Shown here: in pieces, positions 43,080-52,950 of the stretch
Layout of the letters: each line of letters starts with the position of its first letter
Position numbering within the stretch: position 1 is the first letter of the stretch
Assembly: GCA_018136815.1 (NCBI GenBank)
Contig: CM030944.1
Coordinates: 1,426,456 to 1,490,455, forward strand
Reading direction: 5' to 3'
DNA: 64,000 nucleotides
Source: Isochrysis galbana
Lineage: Eukaryota; Haptophyta; Isochrysidales; Isochrysidaceae
Position numbers and translations under genes: made by a program
The notes under the pieces: generated by a model
The model's input: only the letters and a program-made list of their open reading frames with translations
Database searches by the model: none
What the model was told of the DNA's origin: nothing

Positions 43080-43735
43080 AGCGGACCACGTACTCACTCA
43101 CGACATCGCCTATACCCCAGTATACTCACTCCCTTACACCACCCCCTTCATTCCTTTGTCTTCATCACTCACAGGAGGATAGGTACCAGGAACAGATTCG
43201 AGAATAGCACGACGAGAAAATGCAGAATGTGCGACAAATACCAAGAAGATTCGTGTCACCTAGCGTGGTGCCCCGCGACGAGGAAAATCTTCGACACATT
43301 AGACGCAATCGCTAACTACACCCCAAAACCAAATAGGCCAAAAAAACAGAAAACAAAAGACAGACTGTTTGCATATACCCGGCAGAAACCACGCCAGATA
43401 GCCTAAAAACCCTCTATGTAATAGCATGGCGATACATAATAAGAGACTTCTACAGAATGGAGTTTGAATCACACACGTACCACTACATACCGGTCTTGGA
43501 ATCCACGCTAATAAGGTTCACTACCCTGGTGAGGGGCATTGCCCCGCCAAACGGCGATCACCGAGTGCGCACTCGTAAGGTGGCCCAGGGTAGAAAACCT
43601 AAGCTGAAAAGACCGTTAGAGCTCAGCGCCCCCATTTTTACAGAAAACGACAAAGGAAAGCTGACAATGAACGACAACCTCGGCCTCGTGGCAGAGACAC
43701 TCGGCCTAGCCGAAAAACTCACCTAAGGCTGAGGC
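43080..43735 (+). pseudogene. LINE-type reverse transcriptase C-terminus, frameshifted
   Basis: One frame carries the zinc knuckle CRMCDKYQEDSCHLAWC (CX2C...HX3C, the zf-RVT type at the end of LINE polyproteins). About 45 codons later the reading continues in another frame with LYVIAWRYIIRDFYRMEFE and about 90 further residues to a stop at 43726. At least one frameshift (near 43400) breaks it, and the polymerase part is missing. The same helix occurs in the fragment at 20278-20479. Confidence 0.55.
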
Positions 43736-43783
43736 ACGTCTCCCTCCTAGAAAACACCCCAAAAAAGGGATGGGCGATGAAAA

Positions 43784-44537
43784 AAAACCTTCTAATATTC
43801 TTACCGCACTCGCGGCGAATGGAACCACTACCTACTACACATAGTACGTAGCATACTTTCTACACCCCCACTCCTCGGCCCTTCTCCCCCCGCCATCAGG
43901 CGGCTCCCCCCGTGCACTACTAGGGGGATAGGGGTGAAGGGCTTAGATATGGTCCGGTGGCCCGCGCCACCCCCCGGTGATCTTTCCCCCCCTTCCTCCC
44001 GTGTCTCCGAGTGGGCGGCGGCTTCAATCCCGACTTATCCTGTAAACAGGAGCGGGACTTACCAATTTTTCGGTGAGCGGAGCTCTCGCTCCGCCCACCC
44101 CCTTCTCCGCGCCCTCTCTGCCCTCTCCTGCGGCGCGCGCGATGGCGCGCCTGCGGCAGGCCTCCAGCTGCCCTCTGGCGACCCCTGGAGGCTCCTGGAG
44201 GCCAGCTCAGGGGGCAGAGGAGGTTGGGGCTGGGCCCTGGCCTCCCCTGCCTCTCCCTCGCTGGCGCTCTCGAGCCTCAGGGGCCCCCACGCTGCACCTG
44301 TCTGCCTGTCGACCAGGGGGGGAGGGGAGGTTGGAGCAATGGGCTGGTCACGAGGGGCCAGGATGGGCGAATGAGGCGAGCCTGTGGGGAAGGGAGTGGG
44401 TCAGTAGGGCAGTGGCCTCCTGGCAAGCCATCAGGCATGCCAGGAGGATGGGTGGTTCCTCCCCCATGGCAGGGGAGGAGTGGAGAGAGGGGGGGGGCTC
44501 GTGCCCCCCCATGGGTCAACCAAGTATAAACTTAGTT
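43784..44537 (+). mobile_element. complete copy of the ~750-bp GC-rich repeat with 17-bp target duplication
   Basis: Flanked by GGGATGGGCGATGAAAA at 43767-43783 and 44538-44554. It starts near AAAACCTTCTAATATTCTTACCGC and ends AAGTATAAACTTAGTT. Its frames on both strands are proline/glycine-rich shadows. It is nearly identical, in inverse orientation, to 46206-46850. Length, lack of ORF and long target duplication suit a SINE-like or otherwise non-autonomous retroposon. Confidence 0.75.
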
Positions 44538-44554
44538 GGGATGGGCGATGAAAA

Positions 44555-44950
44555 CAAAGGAGACGCAGCAACGATCAACCACTCACACCCCGACGCAGTG
44601 AGGAACGGGCCACCTAGAGGCACAGGAGGAAGGCGAGTGACTACTAGGGGCCGGTGCACCCCCGCCCTACCCAACCCCCCCCACAACCTGGGCCCCTAAG
44701 TAGAGCACGAGGGGAGTTGCCGCAAGGCGGGAAGTGAGGGAAAGGAAGGGAAACGGGCGTGGCTACGATGGACAGCTACATAGCCGCGCGTGTGGCGAGA
44801 ATATTAAAAGGTTTTTTTTTCATTCCTTTGTCTTTGGTCTTTGGTATCGGGGGGGGGGCCGCGTGCACTACAACGGGCCAAGTGCAAGGGGTGGGCTGGG
44901 CCAGACCTGCTGGTGTGCTGGTGTGGTGTTCCTGTGGCAAAACAAACATA
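44555..44950. other. spacer between repeat copies
   Basis: Contains another repeat terminus, GGCGAGAATATTAAAAGG with a T run, at 44793-44820, followed by sequence with no recognisable gene. Confidence 0.5.
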
Positions 44951-44954
44951 CACG

Positions 44955-45795
44955 CCTGTTGCGTGTGACACGTGACACGCCGTGGGGGAGGAACCACCCC
45001 TCCTCCGCCTGACATGCATTATAGCTTGCCAGGAGAATCTTCAGTTTATTTTTATGGCTTGCCAGGAGCAGATTGCCTCCTGCAACCCACTCTCTCACTC
45101 ATAGGCTCGCCTGATTCGTGATTCGCCCGCCCCGGCCTGTCGCGGCCCGCCCATTGCTCCAACCCCTCCTCCCCCCCTGGCCGACAGGAAGACAGTTGCA
45201 GCGTGTGGGTCCTTGAGGCTCAGAAGCGCCAGTGAGGGAGGGGCAGGGGGGGCCAGGTCCCAGCCTCAGCCTCCTCTGCCCCCTGACTGAGCTGGCGCCT
45301 CCAGGACTCCAGGAGCCCCCAAGGGGTCGCCAGAGGCCAGAGTGCAGCTGCAGGCCTGTCGCAGGCGCGCCATCGCGCGTGCCGCGGGAGAGGGGAGAGA
45401 GAGCGCGGAGAAGGAGAAGGGAGAAAGGGATGGGCGGAGCGAGAGCATCCGCCCACCGAAAAAAAGTATTTAAAATAGGTAAGTGCCCCGCACCTGTTTA
45501 CAAGTACAGGTACAGGATACGTGATACATGATAAGTCAGGTCTGAGGCCGCCGCCAGCCCGCTAGGCATAGGAGGAAGGGGGCGAACGGATCACCGGGGG
45601 GGGGGGGGGGGGGTACCGGATCATATCTAAGCCTTTCACCCTGATCCCCCTAGTAGTGCACGAGGGGAGTCGCCTGATTGCGGGGGCAGAAGGGCCGCGG
45701 GAGTAGGGGTGTAGAAAGTTGCTGCTGCGTGAAAAAAGTATAGTGGGTCCGCGGGCCCGCGTGTGCGGTGAGAATATTAAATAATTTTAATTTTA
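44955..45795 (-). repeat. diverged copy of the ~750-bp GC-rich repeat
   Basis: Inverse to 43784-44537. The blocks are in order: GGGGGAGGAACCACCCCTCC, GCTTGCCAGGAG (twice), AGCGCCAGTGAGGGAGG, GCCATCGCGCGTGCCG, CTAGTAGTGCACGAGGGGAG and the terminal GAGAATATTAAAT. A poly-G run lies at 45597-45612. Confidence 0.7.
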
Positions 45796-45796
45796 A

Positions 45797-46855
45797 ATTT
45801 GCTGAGTCAACTAAGTTTATACTTGGTTGACCCATGGGGGGGCACGAGCCCCCCCCTCTCTCCACTCCTCCCCTGCCATGGGGGAGGAACCACCCATCCT
45901 CCTGGCATGCCTGATGGCTGGCGTGCAGCGCCTGTGGAGCTTGCGCGGAGCTTCCGGCTGTCGTCGGTGGACCTCTCATGCAACCCGATTGGCGCGGAGA
46001 GCCAGCCAATGCTCTCACAGCTGAGGAAGCTCAAGGTGCAGGTTACTCGTTACTCTGCCGTGATCACGATGCAATTGAGTGTGTGTGTGTTGGGGGGGGG
46101 GGAGAGGGGGTCGAATACTCTATTAAATATAACATGTATATATGCGGGGTAAATTTTCCCCCGTGTTCGGGTGGTGCACTGGGACTTTTGATGGCCCGCA
46201 CCTTTGCCAGGAGGCCACTGCCCTACTGACCCACTCCCTTCCCCACAGGCTCGCCTGATTCGCTCGTCCCGGCCTGTCGTGGCCAGCCCATTTCTCCAAC
46301 CCCCCCTCCCCCCCTGGTCGACAGGCAGACAGGTGCAGCGTGGGGGCCCCTGAGGCTCGGGAGCGCCAGCGAGGGAGAGGCAGGGGAGGCCAGGGCCCAG
46401 CCCCAGCCTCCTCTGCCCCCTGAGCTGGCCTCCAGGAGCCTCCAGGGGTCGCCAGAGGGCAGCTGGAGGCCTGCCGCAGGCGCGCCATCGCGCGTGCCGC
46501 AGGAGAGGGCAGAGAGGGCGCGGAGAAGGGGGTGGGCGGAGCGAGAGCTCCGCTCACCGAAAAATTGGTAAGTCCCGCTCCTGTTTACAGGATAAGTCGG
46601 GATTGAAGCCGCCGCCCACTCGGAGACACGGGAGGAAGGGGGGGAAAGATCACCGGGGGGTGGCGCGGGCCACCGGACCATATCTAAGCCCTTCACCCCT
46701 ATCCCCCTAGTAGTGCACGGGGGGAGCCGCCTGATGACGGGGGGAGAAGGGCTGGGGAGTGGGGGTGTAGAAAGTATGCTACGTACTATGTGTAGTAGGT
46801 AGTGGTTCCATTCGCCGCGAGTGCGGTAAGAATATTAGAAGGTTTTTAATTTTAA
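45797..46855 (-). mobile_element. copy of the ~750-bp repeat carrying a captured LRR fragment
   Basis: Starts AACTAAGTTTATACTTGGTTGACCC and ends GGTAAGAATATTAGAAGG. Against the copy at 43784-44537 it is collinear except that about 290 bp of foreign DNA (45918-46204) interrupts it between CATGCCTGATGGC and TTGCCAGGAGGCCACTGCC. The remainder is nearly identical to the other copy, so the two form an inverted pair. Confidence 0.7.
45918..46045 (+). pseudogene. fragment of a leucine-rich-repeat gene inside the repeat
   Basis: One + frame reads RLSSVDLSCNPIGAESQPML, the pattern of ribonuclease-inhibitor-type LRRs (LxxLDLSxNxIG). It is about 40 codons long with no start or stop of its own, and is followed by a GT-rich spacer. 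It does not match the two other LRR genes of this window closely enough to have come from them. Confidence 0.5.
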
Positions 46856-47060
46856 ATTTGCTACCTCATGACACATTGGTAGCCTCACGACGTGAGGGTT
46901 GCCTCATAGCACATTTTCGCAAGAGAAACGAATAACAAAAGAGAGAGCATAATGTGCACCCTACCTAGCACGACAAACCAGTGTTGGCCCTAGTCTCATA
47001 CTGGTTGTGCCCTCGAGAAGATTCCTCATCTTGCGGTGCACGCCGCGTCAATGCAGGCAC
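46856..47060. other. 3' flank of the WDR3 gene
   Basis: AT-richer DNA between the repeat terminus and the stop codon of the minus-strand gene. No other feature is seen. Confidence 0.5.
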
Positions 47061-50000
47061 TCACGAGGCGGCGCCGACACTCCGCCTACTGTTCTTCTTG
47101 CCGCGCACGCCTGCTTTTTCCTGCGCGGCCGTTCTTCGGCGCAGCTCTGCAATCGATGCGTGCCCGTCGCCTGGCCCTGCAGTCGCACCCTCGAAGAAGC
47201 GCCCCCCACCATCGCGCTCAACAATTCGCCGCAGAAATCCGAGCGCCGCCACATTATATCCGAGAGTGGCGCGCTCGCGCGCAACACGGCTATGTAGAGC
47301 TGCGGCAATCGGTTGGAGGAGCTCTACGAATGAGCGGTTTGCCACGATAGCCTTGTGATGCACGCGCACGACGTAGAGGACGCAGCGTGCCATCAGCTCG
47401 ATTGGTGCCTCGACCGGCAGAAGAGGCAGCAGTCGGCGCAGTAGGCCGCGCACTGACTCAAACGGGAGCAGAAGGAGCGCTTGCTCTAGCTCAGCAGAGC
47501 GCACGCTGTTGAGCGCGCGCAGGAGATAGGCGCCGGGCGAGAGGTTGAGTAGGAGGAGATTTGGAGCCAGGGTCGGTTGAGGTCGCGAGCCGGGGGCGGT
47601 GCGCCAAGCGGCGAGCGCTACCTCGAACTCGCGCACTCGCTCGTCCTCCTCGTCAAGCGTCTTGAGCGCCTCGAGCACGCGCTCAGCTCCCTTCACACTT
47701 TCGAGTGTACGCCGGCCCGCTGCGCCCGACTCGCCACCAGCGCGCCCGTCAACGCCAAGCGCGGCCGCCTCCTCTTCCTCCGCCTCGGCTGCCTGTTGCT
47801 GCTTCTCGATAGACGCGTCAAGCACGGCCTCTACTTCTGCCTCGCGTTCTTCCTCAAGGAAGACCTGCTCCTCAGAGCGTGTCCACAACCGGAGGCTCCG
47901 GTCACGGGAGGCGGAGACAAGGTGGGCACCTGAGCGCGAGGCGACGACGCTCCAAATCTGGGAATGGTGACCGCGCAGCATATGGATCAGCACGAATGCG
48001 TCCGCGTCCCAGTACTTGATAAGCCCGTCCTTACCGCATGTGAAAAGGTAGTGCGTGCGCGGCACCCAAGCGAGCGACGTCACTGGCTCGGTGTGAGCAT
48101 AGAGCGAGCGATGCAAATCGCCAAAGTCAAGGCCCCAGAGCTTCAAGCTCTTGTCAGCCGAGACGGAGGCGGCGATCTGGCCGTCGGACGAGGCACCAAC
48201 GCCAAGGACCTGCGATGCGCATGAGAGGGGGGTGGATAAAGAGTGCGCCAATATTTCGGGAGGCGATGAAGGAGGGGTCGGGCGGCACGACAGATTTGCG
48301 CTTGCGACGGTGCACACCGGAAGCTTGTGCCCATAGAGAGTGAGGTGCGTCTTCTCAGAGTCGAGGTCGATGAGTTTCACGCTAGCATCGAGCATCCCGA
48401 CGATAACCTTGGCGCCGTCGGGTGTGAAGGCGCTGCACATTGCGTCGTCGCCCAATTCAATACTCTGCTCGCGCACGAGCCGGCCATCCGCCATCTGCCA
48501 TGTCGAGATGGTTTTGTCAGCAGACGCTGACACGGCAAGCGCACCGCTCTGTGCGACGTCGAGCGCCCACACAGCGCCGGTGTGGGCCTCGGTTTCCTCG
48601 CAGACCAGCTCTCCCGTTGCCAGCTCAAAGAGCTGAAGCGCACCCGCCTTGGTGCCCACCAAGAGGAAGCGGTTTCCTCCCATAAAGGCGATGCTCAGAC
48701 CATAGCCGCAGCGGACCGTGCGAATGCATTGGCGAGAGTTCATGCTCCACACTCTTGCTTCACCATCCGACGCGGAGGCGACCATCGCATCATCGCCACT
48801 CATCGCGAGGGCGCGCGGCTCGGCACGGTGTCCCGCGGGTGTCGCGCATCCTCCTTCCACTGGTGCCGCCGTGCGAGCCTTTACGTCAACCTCCCACACT
48901 GCTGCTGAGTTGTCGCGCTGCACCACGAGCAGCTGCACTTTGGCTGCCCCGCGCAATGCACGGCCAAGGAAGCTGAACGAGTGAAGCTTGTGCGTGCCGC
49001 GGAGCCCACAGATGGGCTCAAAGGCTGCCAACGCCTCCTCTGCTCCGGTGACGCCCCCGCTACCCTCGACATCTTCCTCCTCCTCCATCTCGTCAGCTGG
49101 CTCCGGCTCGCCTTTGCCGCGTTTCTTGCGCTTGCGCGCACGCTCTGCCCTCCGTTTGCTCGCCCGCCGCAGCCGCTCGCTGCCGTCGCGCACGCGCCAG
49201 ATTCCCATCGTCTTGTCGGCGTAGAGGACGCCCACAAGGGATCCATCCTCCGATGCCTCGATCTGCGCTACGCGTGACGACGCTGATGTGGGCAGTGCGC
49301 CGCACAGTGAGGCGCGCGCTGCAACCCATATGCTTTCCTCGCCAACAGGTACGCCTCGCAGAGGCGGTGCAGCTGCCGCCTCGCCCGCCCCAGTGTCCTC
49401 GTCGTCAGCAGCGCGCTGGCCGATGTCGACCGGCGCCCTCTCAACACTCCACAGAAGTAGCTCACCGCCTGCACCGCCTGTGAGCAGCGTGCCGGCTCCT
49501 TCGTCGGCCCAGATTGCCCAGAGCTCCCCCGATGGCACACCAACTGTTTGCACGCAGTGCTGGGTGTGCAAATCCCACAGGCGGAGCGTCCCGTCCTTGG
49601 AGACGGAGGCAAGAGCGTGGAGCGACTCGGAGAGAATCGCGACGCCGGTCACCGCTCCGCGGTGTCCGCGCAGCTTGCAGCGTCCAGCCTCGGCCACCAC
49701 ATCCCACAGTACGAGTAGAGTGTCGGCACCCCCCGAGCTGAGCAGGCTTCCATCCGCGGAGAAGGCGAGGCAGAGCACGGAGCCGCGGTGTCCAGAGAGA
49801 GTGACGCGTTCAGCCGCCTCCTCAATCTCCCACAGTCGCACTGTGCCATCGGCGTGTCCCAGCCCGAGGAGAGAGCGGTCAGGAGAGAGGCAGAGCGCCG
49901 ACACCTCCGTGCTGAGCGCAGGCGGTCCGCAGAAGGAGTGGATGAGTCCACCATGGCGTAGCGACCATAACTGGGCAGCCTCGAGAGCAGGCGTAAGCGC

Positions 50001-50090
50001 CCGCTCTCCCACCGTGGCGACGCGCCCGAGCGACGAGGCCACGAGGCCCCAGCGATCCTCGGCCACGTAGCGGTGGTACGACTTGACCAT
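47061..50090 (-). CDS. WDR3: WDR3/Utp12 (Dip2), small-subunit processome WD40 protein
   Basis: Two exons, 50090-48318 and 48209-47061, encode 973 residues. Twin beta-propellers of WD40 repeats fill most of the protein (LWEIEEAAERVTLSGHRGSV, LWDLHTQHCVQTV and LKLWGLDFGDLHRSLYAH are typical). A basic linker (KRRAERARKRKKRGKG) with an acidic patch separates the propellers. The C-terminal Utp12 helical domain starts at about 800 (LLPFESVRGLLRRLLPLL), and the chain ends in a Lys/Arg tail. The repeat order and the YGHKLPV...ADKSLKLWGLDFGD segment match WDR3/Dip2, not Utp13 or PWP2. It works in the U3 snoRNP/UtpB complex for 18S rRNA processing in the nucleolus. The only intron (48317-48210, 108 nt) interrupts a WD repeat after KLP, has GT-AG ends, is a multiple of three and lacks stops. 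Confidence 0.92.
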   Translation of the reverse strand: MVKSYHRYVAEDRWGLVASSLGRVATVGERALTPALEAAQLWSLRHGGLIHSFCGPPALSTEVSALCLSPDRSLLGLGHADGTVRLWEIEEAAERVTLSGHRGSVLCLAFSADGSLLSSGGADTLLVLWDVVAEAGRCKLRGHRGAVTGVAILSESLHALASVSKDGTLRLWDLHTQHCVQTVGVPSGELWAIWADEGAGTLLTGGAGGELLLWSVERAPVDIGQRAADDEDTGAGEAAAAPPLRGVPVGEESIWVAARASLCGALPTSASSRVAQIEASEDGSLVGVLYADKTMGIWRVRDGSERLRRASKRRAERARKRKKRGKGEPEPADEMEEEEDVEGSGGVTGAEEALAAFEPICGLRGTHKLHSFSFLGRALRGAAKVQLLVVQRDNSAAVWEVDVKARTAAPVEGGCATPAGHRAEPRALAMSGDDAMVASASDGEARVWSMNSRQCIRTVRCGYGLSIAFMGGNRFLLVGTKAGALQLFELATGELVCEETEAHTGAVWALDVAQSGALAVSASADKTISTWQMADGRLVREQSIELGDDAMCSAFTPDGAKVIVGMLDASVKLIDLDSEKTHLTLYGHKLPVCTVASANLSCRPTPPSSPPEILAHSLSTPLSCASQVLGVGASSDGQIAASVSADKSLKLWGLDFGDLHRSLYAHTEPVTSLAWVPRTHYLFTCGKDGLIKYWDADAFVLIHMLRGHHSQIWSVVASRSGAHLVSASRDRSLRLWTRSEEQVFLEEEREAEVEAVLDASIEKQQQAAEAEEEEAAALGVDGRAGGESGAAGRRTLESVKGAERVLEALKTLDEEDERVREFEVALAAWRTAPGSRPQPTLAPNLLLLNLSPGAYLLRALNSVRSAELEQALLLLPFESVRGLLRRLLPLLPVEAPIELMARCVLYVVRVHHKAIVANRSFVELLQPIAAALHSRVARERATLGYNVAALGFLRRIVERDGGGRFFEGATAGPGDGHASIAELRRRTAAQEKAGVRGKKNSRRSVGAAS

Positions 50091-50682
50091 TGTGAGCTGC
50101 CCACGAGGACCTGAGCGCTGGAGAGGGAGGGAGGGAGAAGGAGGAGGAGGGGGAGGGAGAAGGAGAGGGAGGGAGAGGGAGAGAGGGAGGGGGAGAGAAA
50201 GGGAGAGAGAGGGAGAGAGGGAGAGGGAGAATGGAGAGAGAGAGTGTGTGTGTGAGTGAGAGAGAGACGCGAGAGGCGGGGGACAGGGGGGCGGGGGTGG
50301 ACGGAGACGAGGCGCGCGGGGGGGGGGGAGGGGGGAGGGGGGGCTCCCACGGGCTCTCGCCGACGCCGCGCTCCCCCCTCCCCCCCCCCCCCCCCCCCCC
50401 CCGGGCGGTATTTTCTTGAGTGAGCTGCTGTGGGAGAAGGGGAGAGGGAGAGGGGGGGAGGGGGAGGGGGAAGGGGGGGGCAGGGAGCTCGGAGAGCAGC
50501 CCGGTCACTCACTAGGGGGGCGCGGAGGGCACCATCTGTCTGTCATGGGCAAACGAAGGCACCCGACCAAACAATGAGATTGTTCGCCCGTCAGAGCGCG
50601 CGCGCGCGAAAGAGGTAGAGGTAGAAGCTGAAGCTGAGACTTGAGACTTGGAAGTTGGAAGGTGCATTTCTACCATCACAAC
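50091..50682. other. 5' flank of WDR3 with low-complexity tracts
   Basis: GAGAGGGAGA-rich DNA (50120-50240), poly-G at 50320-50329, poly-C at 50381-50402 and a GCGCGCGCGC patch near 50597. The frames here are proline or arginine strings. No coding exon is seen. Confidence 0.6.
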
Positions 50683-50876
50683 CCTAGATGGGAAATACGG
50701 TGCAGGGGCCTGCAAATACAGCCAAATACATATGTATTTGGCCTCCGGCCAAATACATTTCAAATACATTCGAGGCCTACAACCTACAACCCAGGACACG
50801 CTTCAAATACAGCCAAATACATATGTATTTATTTGGTCTCTGGCCAAATACGGTAAATACGTATTTCCCATCTAGG
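50683..50876. mobile_element. non-autonomous hAT-type MITE, 194 bp
   Basis: Perfect inverted ends CCTAGATGGGAAATACG / CGTATTTCCCATCTAGG, flanked by the exact 8-bp duplication ATCACAAC at 50675-50682 and 50877-50884. The interior has two copies of CAAATACAGCCAAATACATATGTATTT. Ends and duplication length match the 758-bp element at 668-1425, so the two are length variants of one family. Confidence 0.9.
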
Positions 50877-50994
50877 ATCACAACAAATCGTCCCATGCCA
50901 TCACAAGGCCAATTGGGCCCAATCCTAAAAAGTCGATTTCCACCCTCCCCACCCCTACGAGTGGCCGCGGCGAGCCGCGGCCCTTCCCGCCTGG

Positions 50995-51172
50995 CTCTGG
51001 AACCCCCTGTCTTCTCTTCTTCTTGTACCTAAACAAGGCCGGAAGACACGTTAGCGCCGGAGGGGAGAGCTGCCGCTCCGCCCTCCCCTCCATCTTCCCT
51101 CTTCCTCCTCTCTTTCCTGGGGCGCGGGCCCATGGCGCGCGCCTGCGACCCCTCTTCAGGTCCCCAGGTGGC
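50995..51172 (+). repeat. fragment of the GC-rich repeat (left-part subtype)
   Basis: CCTGGCTCTGG, TACCTAAAC, GTTAGCGCCGGAGGGG and CCCATGGCGCGCGCCTGCG match 9360-9545. The right half is absent. Confidence 0.65.
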
Positions 51173-51325
51173 AGGCAATAAGCGTTCATTTGGCCGCACG
51201 CTCCTGTGTAGAAGACTCGGGAGTAAGACTTTGATGGTGCCACGTTGACCCACTTACATGGAGGGGCGTCCTGGCATTAAGGCGTTCTGTTGGGCGCACG
51301 CTCCTGTGTAGAAGTCAAGGCCCCT
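51172..51325. repeat. direct repeat of ~55 bp
   Basis: GCGTTC(A/T)(T/G)TTGG(C/G)CGCACGCTCCTGTGTAGAAG occurs at about 51182 and 51281, 99 bp apart. It has no coding content. Confidence 0.65.
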
Positions 51326-51529
51326 TGGAGCGAGCGTGTGGGCCCAATGAACGCCTTATTGCCCTCAGGCGGTCGCAGCTGCGAAGGCGCGTCTGCGGAT
51401 CGGAGAAGGAGCACTAATTGCCAAACCGCCCACCTTCCTGACTACCCAACTTTTTGTACATCGTTAGTATTATCTTACAACAAAATGCCGTCGTCCACAG
51501 CACAGCCCAGCAAATGGTTTGGTGGGGTG

Positions 51530-51665
51530 GGCAGATGGGCAGGTGTGTTGAGCAGGGCTGATGAGCAGGTGTGCAGGTGTGCAGATGAGCAGGTGTGCGG
51601 TTGAGCAGGTGGGCAGGTGTGCGGTTGAGCAGGTGTGCGGTTGAGCAGGTGGGCAGGTGTGCGAT
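51530..51665. repeat. minisatellite of GAGCAGGTGTGCGGTT units
   Basis: Irregular 8-24-bp units built from GAGCAGGTG, GGCAGGTGTGCGGTT and TGCAGGTGTGCAG. It lies about 250 bp before the LRR gene. Confidence 0.8.
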
Positions 51666-51908
51666 TGGCAATCAGTGGCCCCCCTCTCCTCCTCCCCTCC
51701 ATTCCCCCAGACGCCCCCGCCCGCTTCCTCTGCTACCACACCTCCCGACTCACCCCCCTCCGATTCACTGCCCACCCCGCCGCCCCCTGCCTTGCTGCCA
51801 CCAACCTCCCTCCTTTCCACTCCTCCGACACTCCTTCCTGGCCCGCATTCTTCTTGGCACCCCGTCGCAACGCTCCTTGCCCTCTTCCCCGTCTCTGTCC
51901 CTTTGTTC

Positions 51909-52950
51909 ATGATGCCACAGAAGGAACCCCGAGTGGAGGATGAGCCAAAGGCCTGTACCAGAATGGCACTGGAGATTGTGATGGATCACTCGCGGCCTGA
52001 CATTTGTCATATCGACGCAACCGACGAGTTGTTTGGCCGTCACCTGTCGAGGCTCCTCAGCATCATCACCCATGGGTGCCATCCTCCCACCAACCTCTCG
52101 CAAGCATTATGCATTGGACTCACCGACGAGCTGATGATTCCAAAGGTGCCTGTAGAGCTGCGGCTGTGCCTCTCCGAATCCAACGAAGCACACTTCTGGA
52201 AGCGGCTTGCTGCAGAAGGGACAGCGGCGACGCGTCTTCGGTCGGTGAATTGCAGAGGCGGTGAGGCGTTTGTCGAGGCCCTATCCACGGGAGCCTTGAG
52301 GAATCTTGAGTATCTCTATCTCGATGAACACGAACTTGGCATCGAGGGGATGGAAGCACTGTGCAAGGCTCTTTCCATGGGGGCCTTAGGGGATGGAAGC
52401 ACTGTGCAAGGCTCTTTCCATGGGGGCCTTGCACAATCTCAAACATCTCTATCTCTGTCGCAACAACATTGGCCCTGAGGGGATGAAGGCCTTTGCAGAG
52501 GCCTTGTCCAAGGGGGCCTTGAACAATCTCGAACATATCAATCTCTCTTGCAACAATATTGGCAATGAGGGGATGAGGGCATTTGCTGAGGCCCTATCCA
52601 AGGGGGCCTTGAAGAATCTCAAACATCTCGATTTCCACAACAACAATATTGGCAATGAGGGGATGCAGGCATTCGCTGAGGTCCTATCCAAGGGGTCCTT
52701 GAACAAGCTCAAAAATCTCAATCTCCGTTACAACAGAATTGGTGATAAGGGCATGAAGGCATTTGCAGAGGCCATCTCCAAGGGGGCCTTGAACAATCTC
52801 AAAAATCTCAATCTCGACAACAAAATTGGCGATGAGGGAAAGACGGCATTTGCCGAGGCCTTATTCAAGGGGGCCTTGAACAATCTCGAAAATCTCACCT
52901 TCTGCAATATTGGTGATGAGGGGATGAAGGCTTTTACAGAGGCCCCATGA
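51909..52950 (+). pseudogene. leucine-rich-repeat (RNI-type) gene with a frameshift
   Basis: The frame from the ATG at 51909 (alternative 51912) encodes about 120 residues of unrecognised N-terminal sequence and then the first LRR (LRNLEYLYLDEHELGIEGMEALCKAL). At 52346-52431 a 43-bp unit is present twice in tandem, and since 43 is not a multiple of three the frame is lost. In the new frame the gene goes on for about 185 codons with seven regular 28-residue repeats, NLKHLxLxxNNIGxEGMxAFAEALSKGAL, to TGA at 52948. With one unit the whole would be a single LRR protein of about 330 residues. This is either a pseudogene or an assembly error. No kinase, TM or NB domain is seen. Confidence 0.7.

Noticed and set aside
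43934-44699. Proline-rich ORFs in the GC-rich repeat copies
   Set aside because: The same repeat gives different ORFs in different copies; the elements are non-coding.
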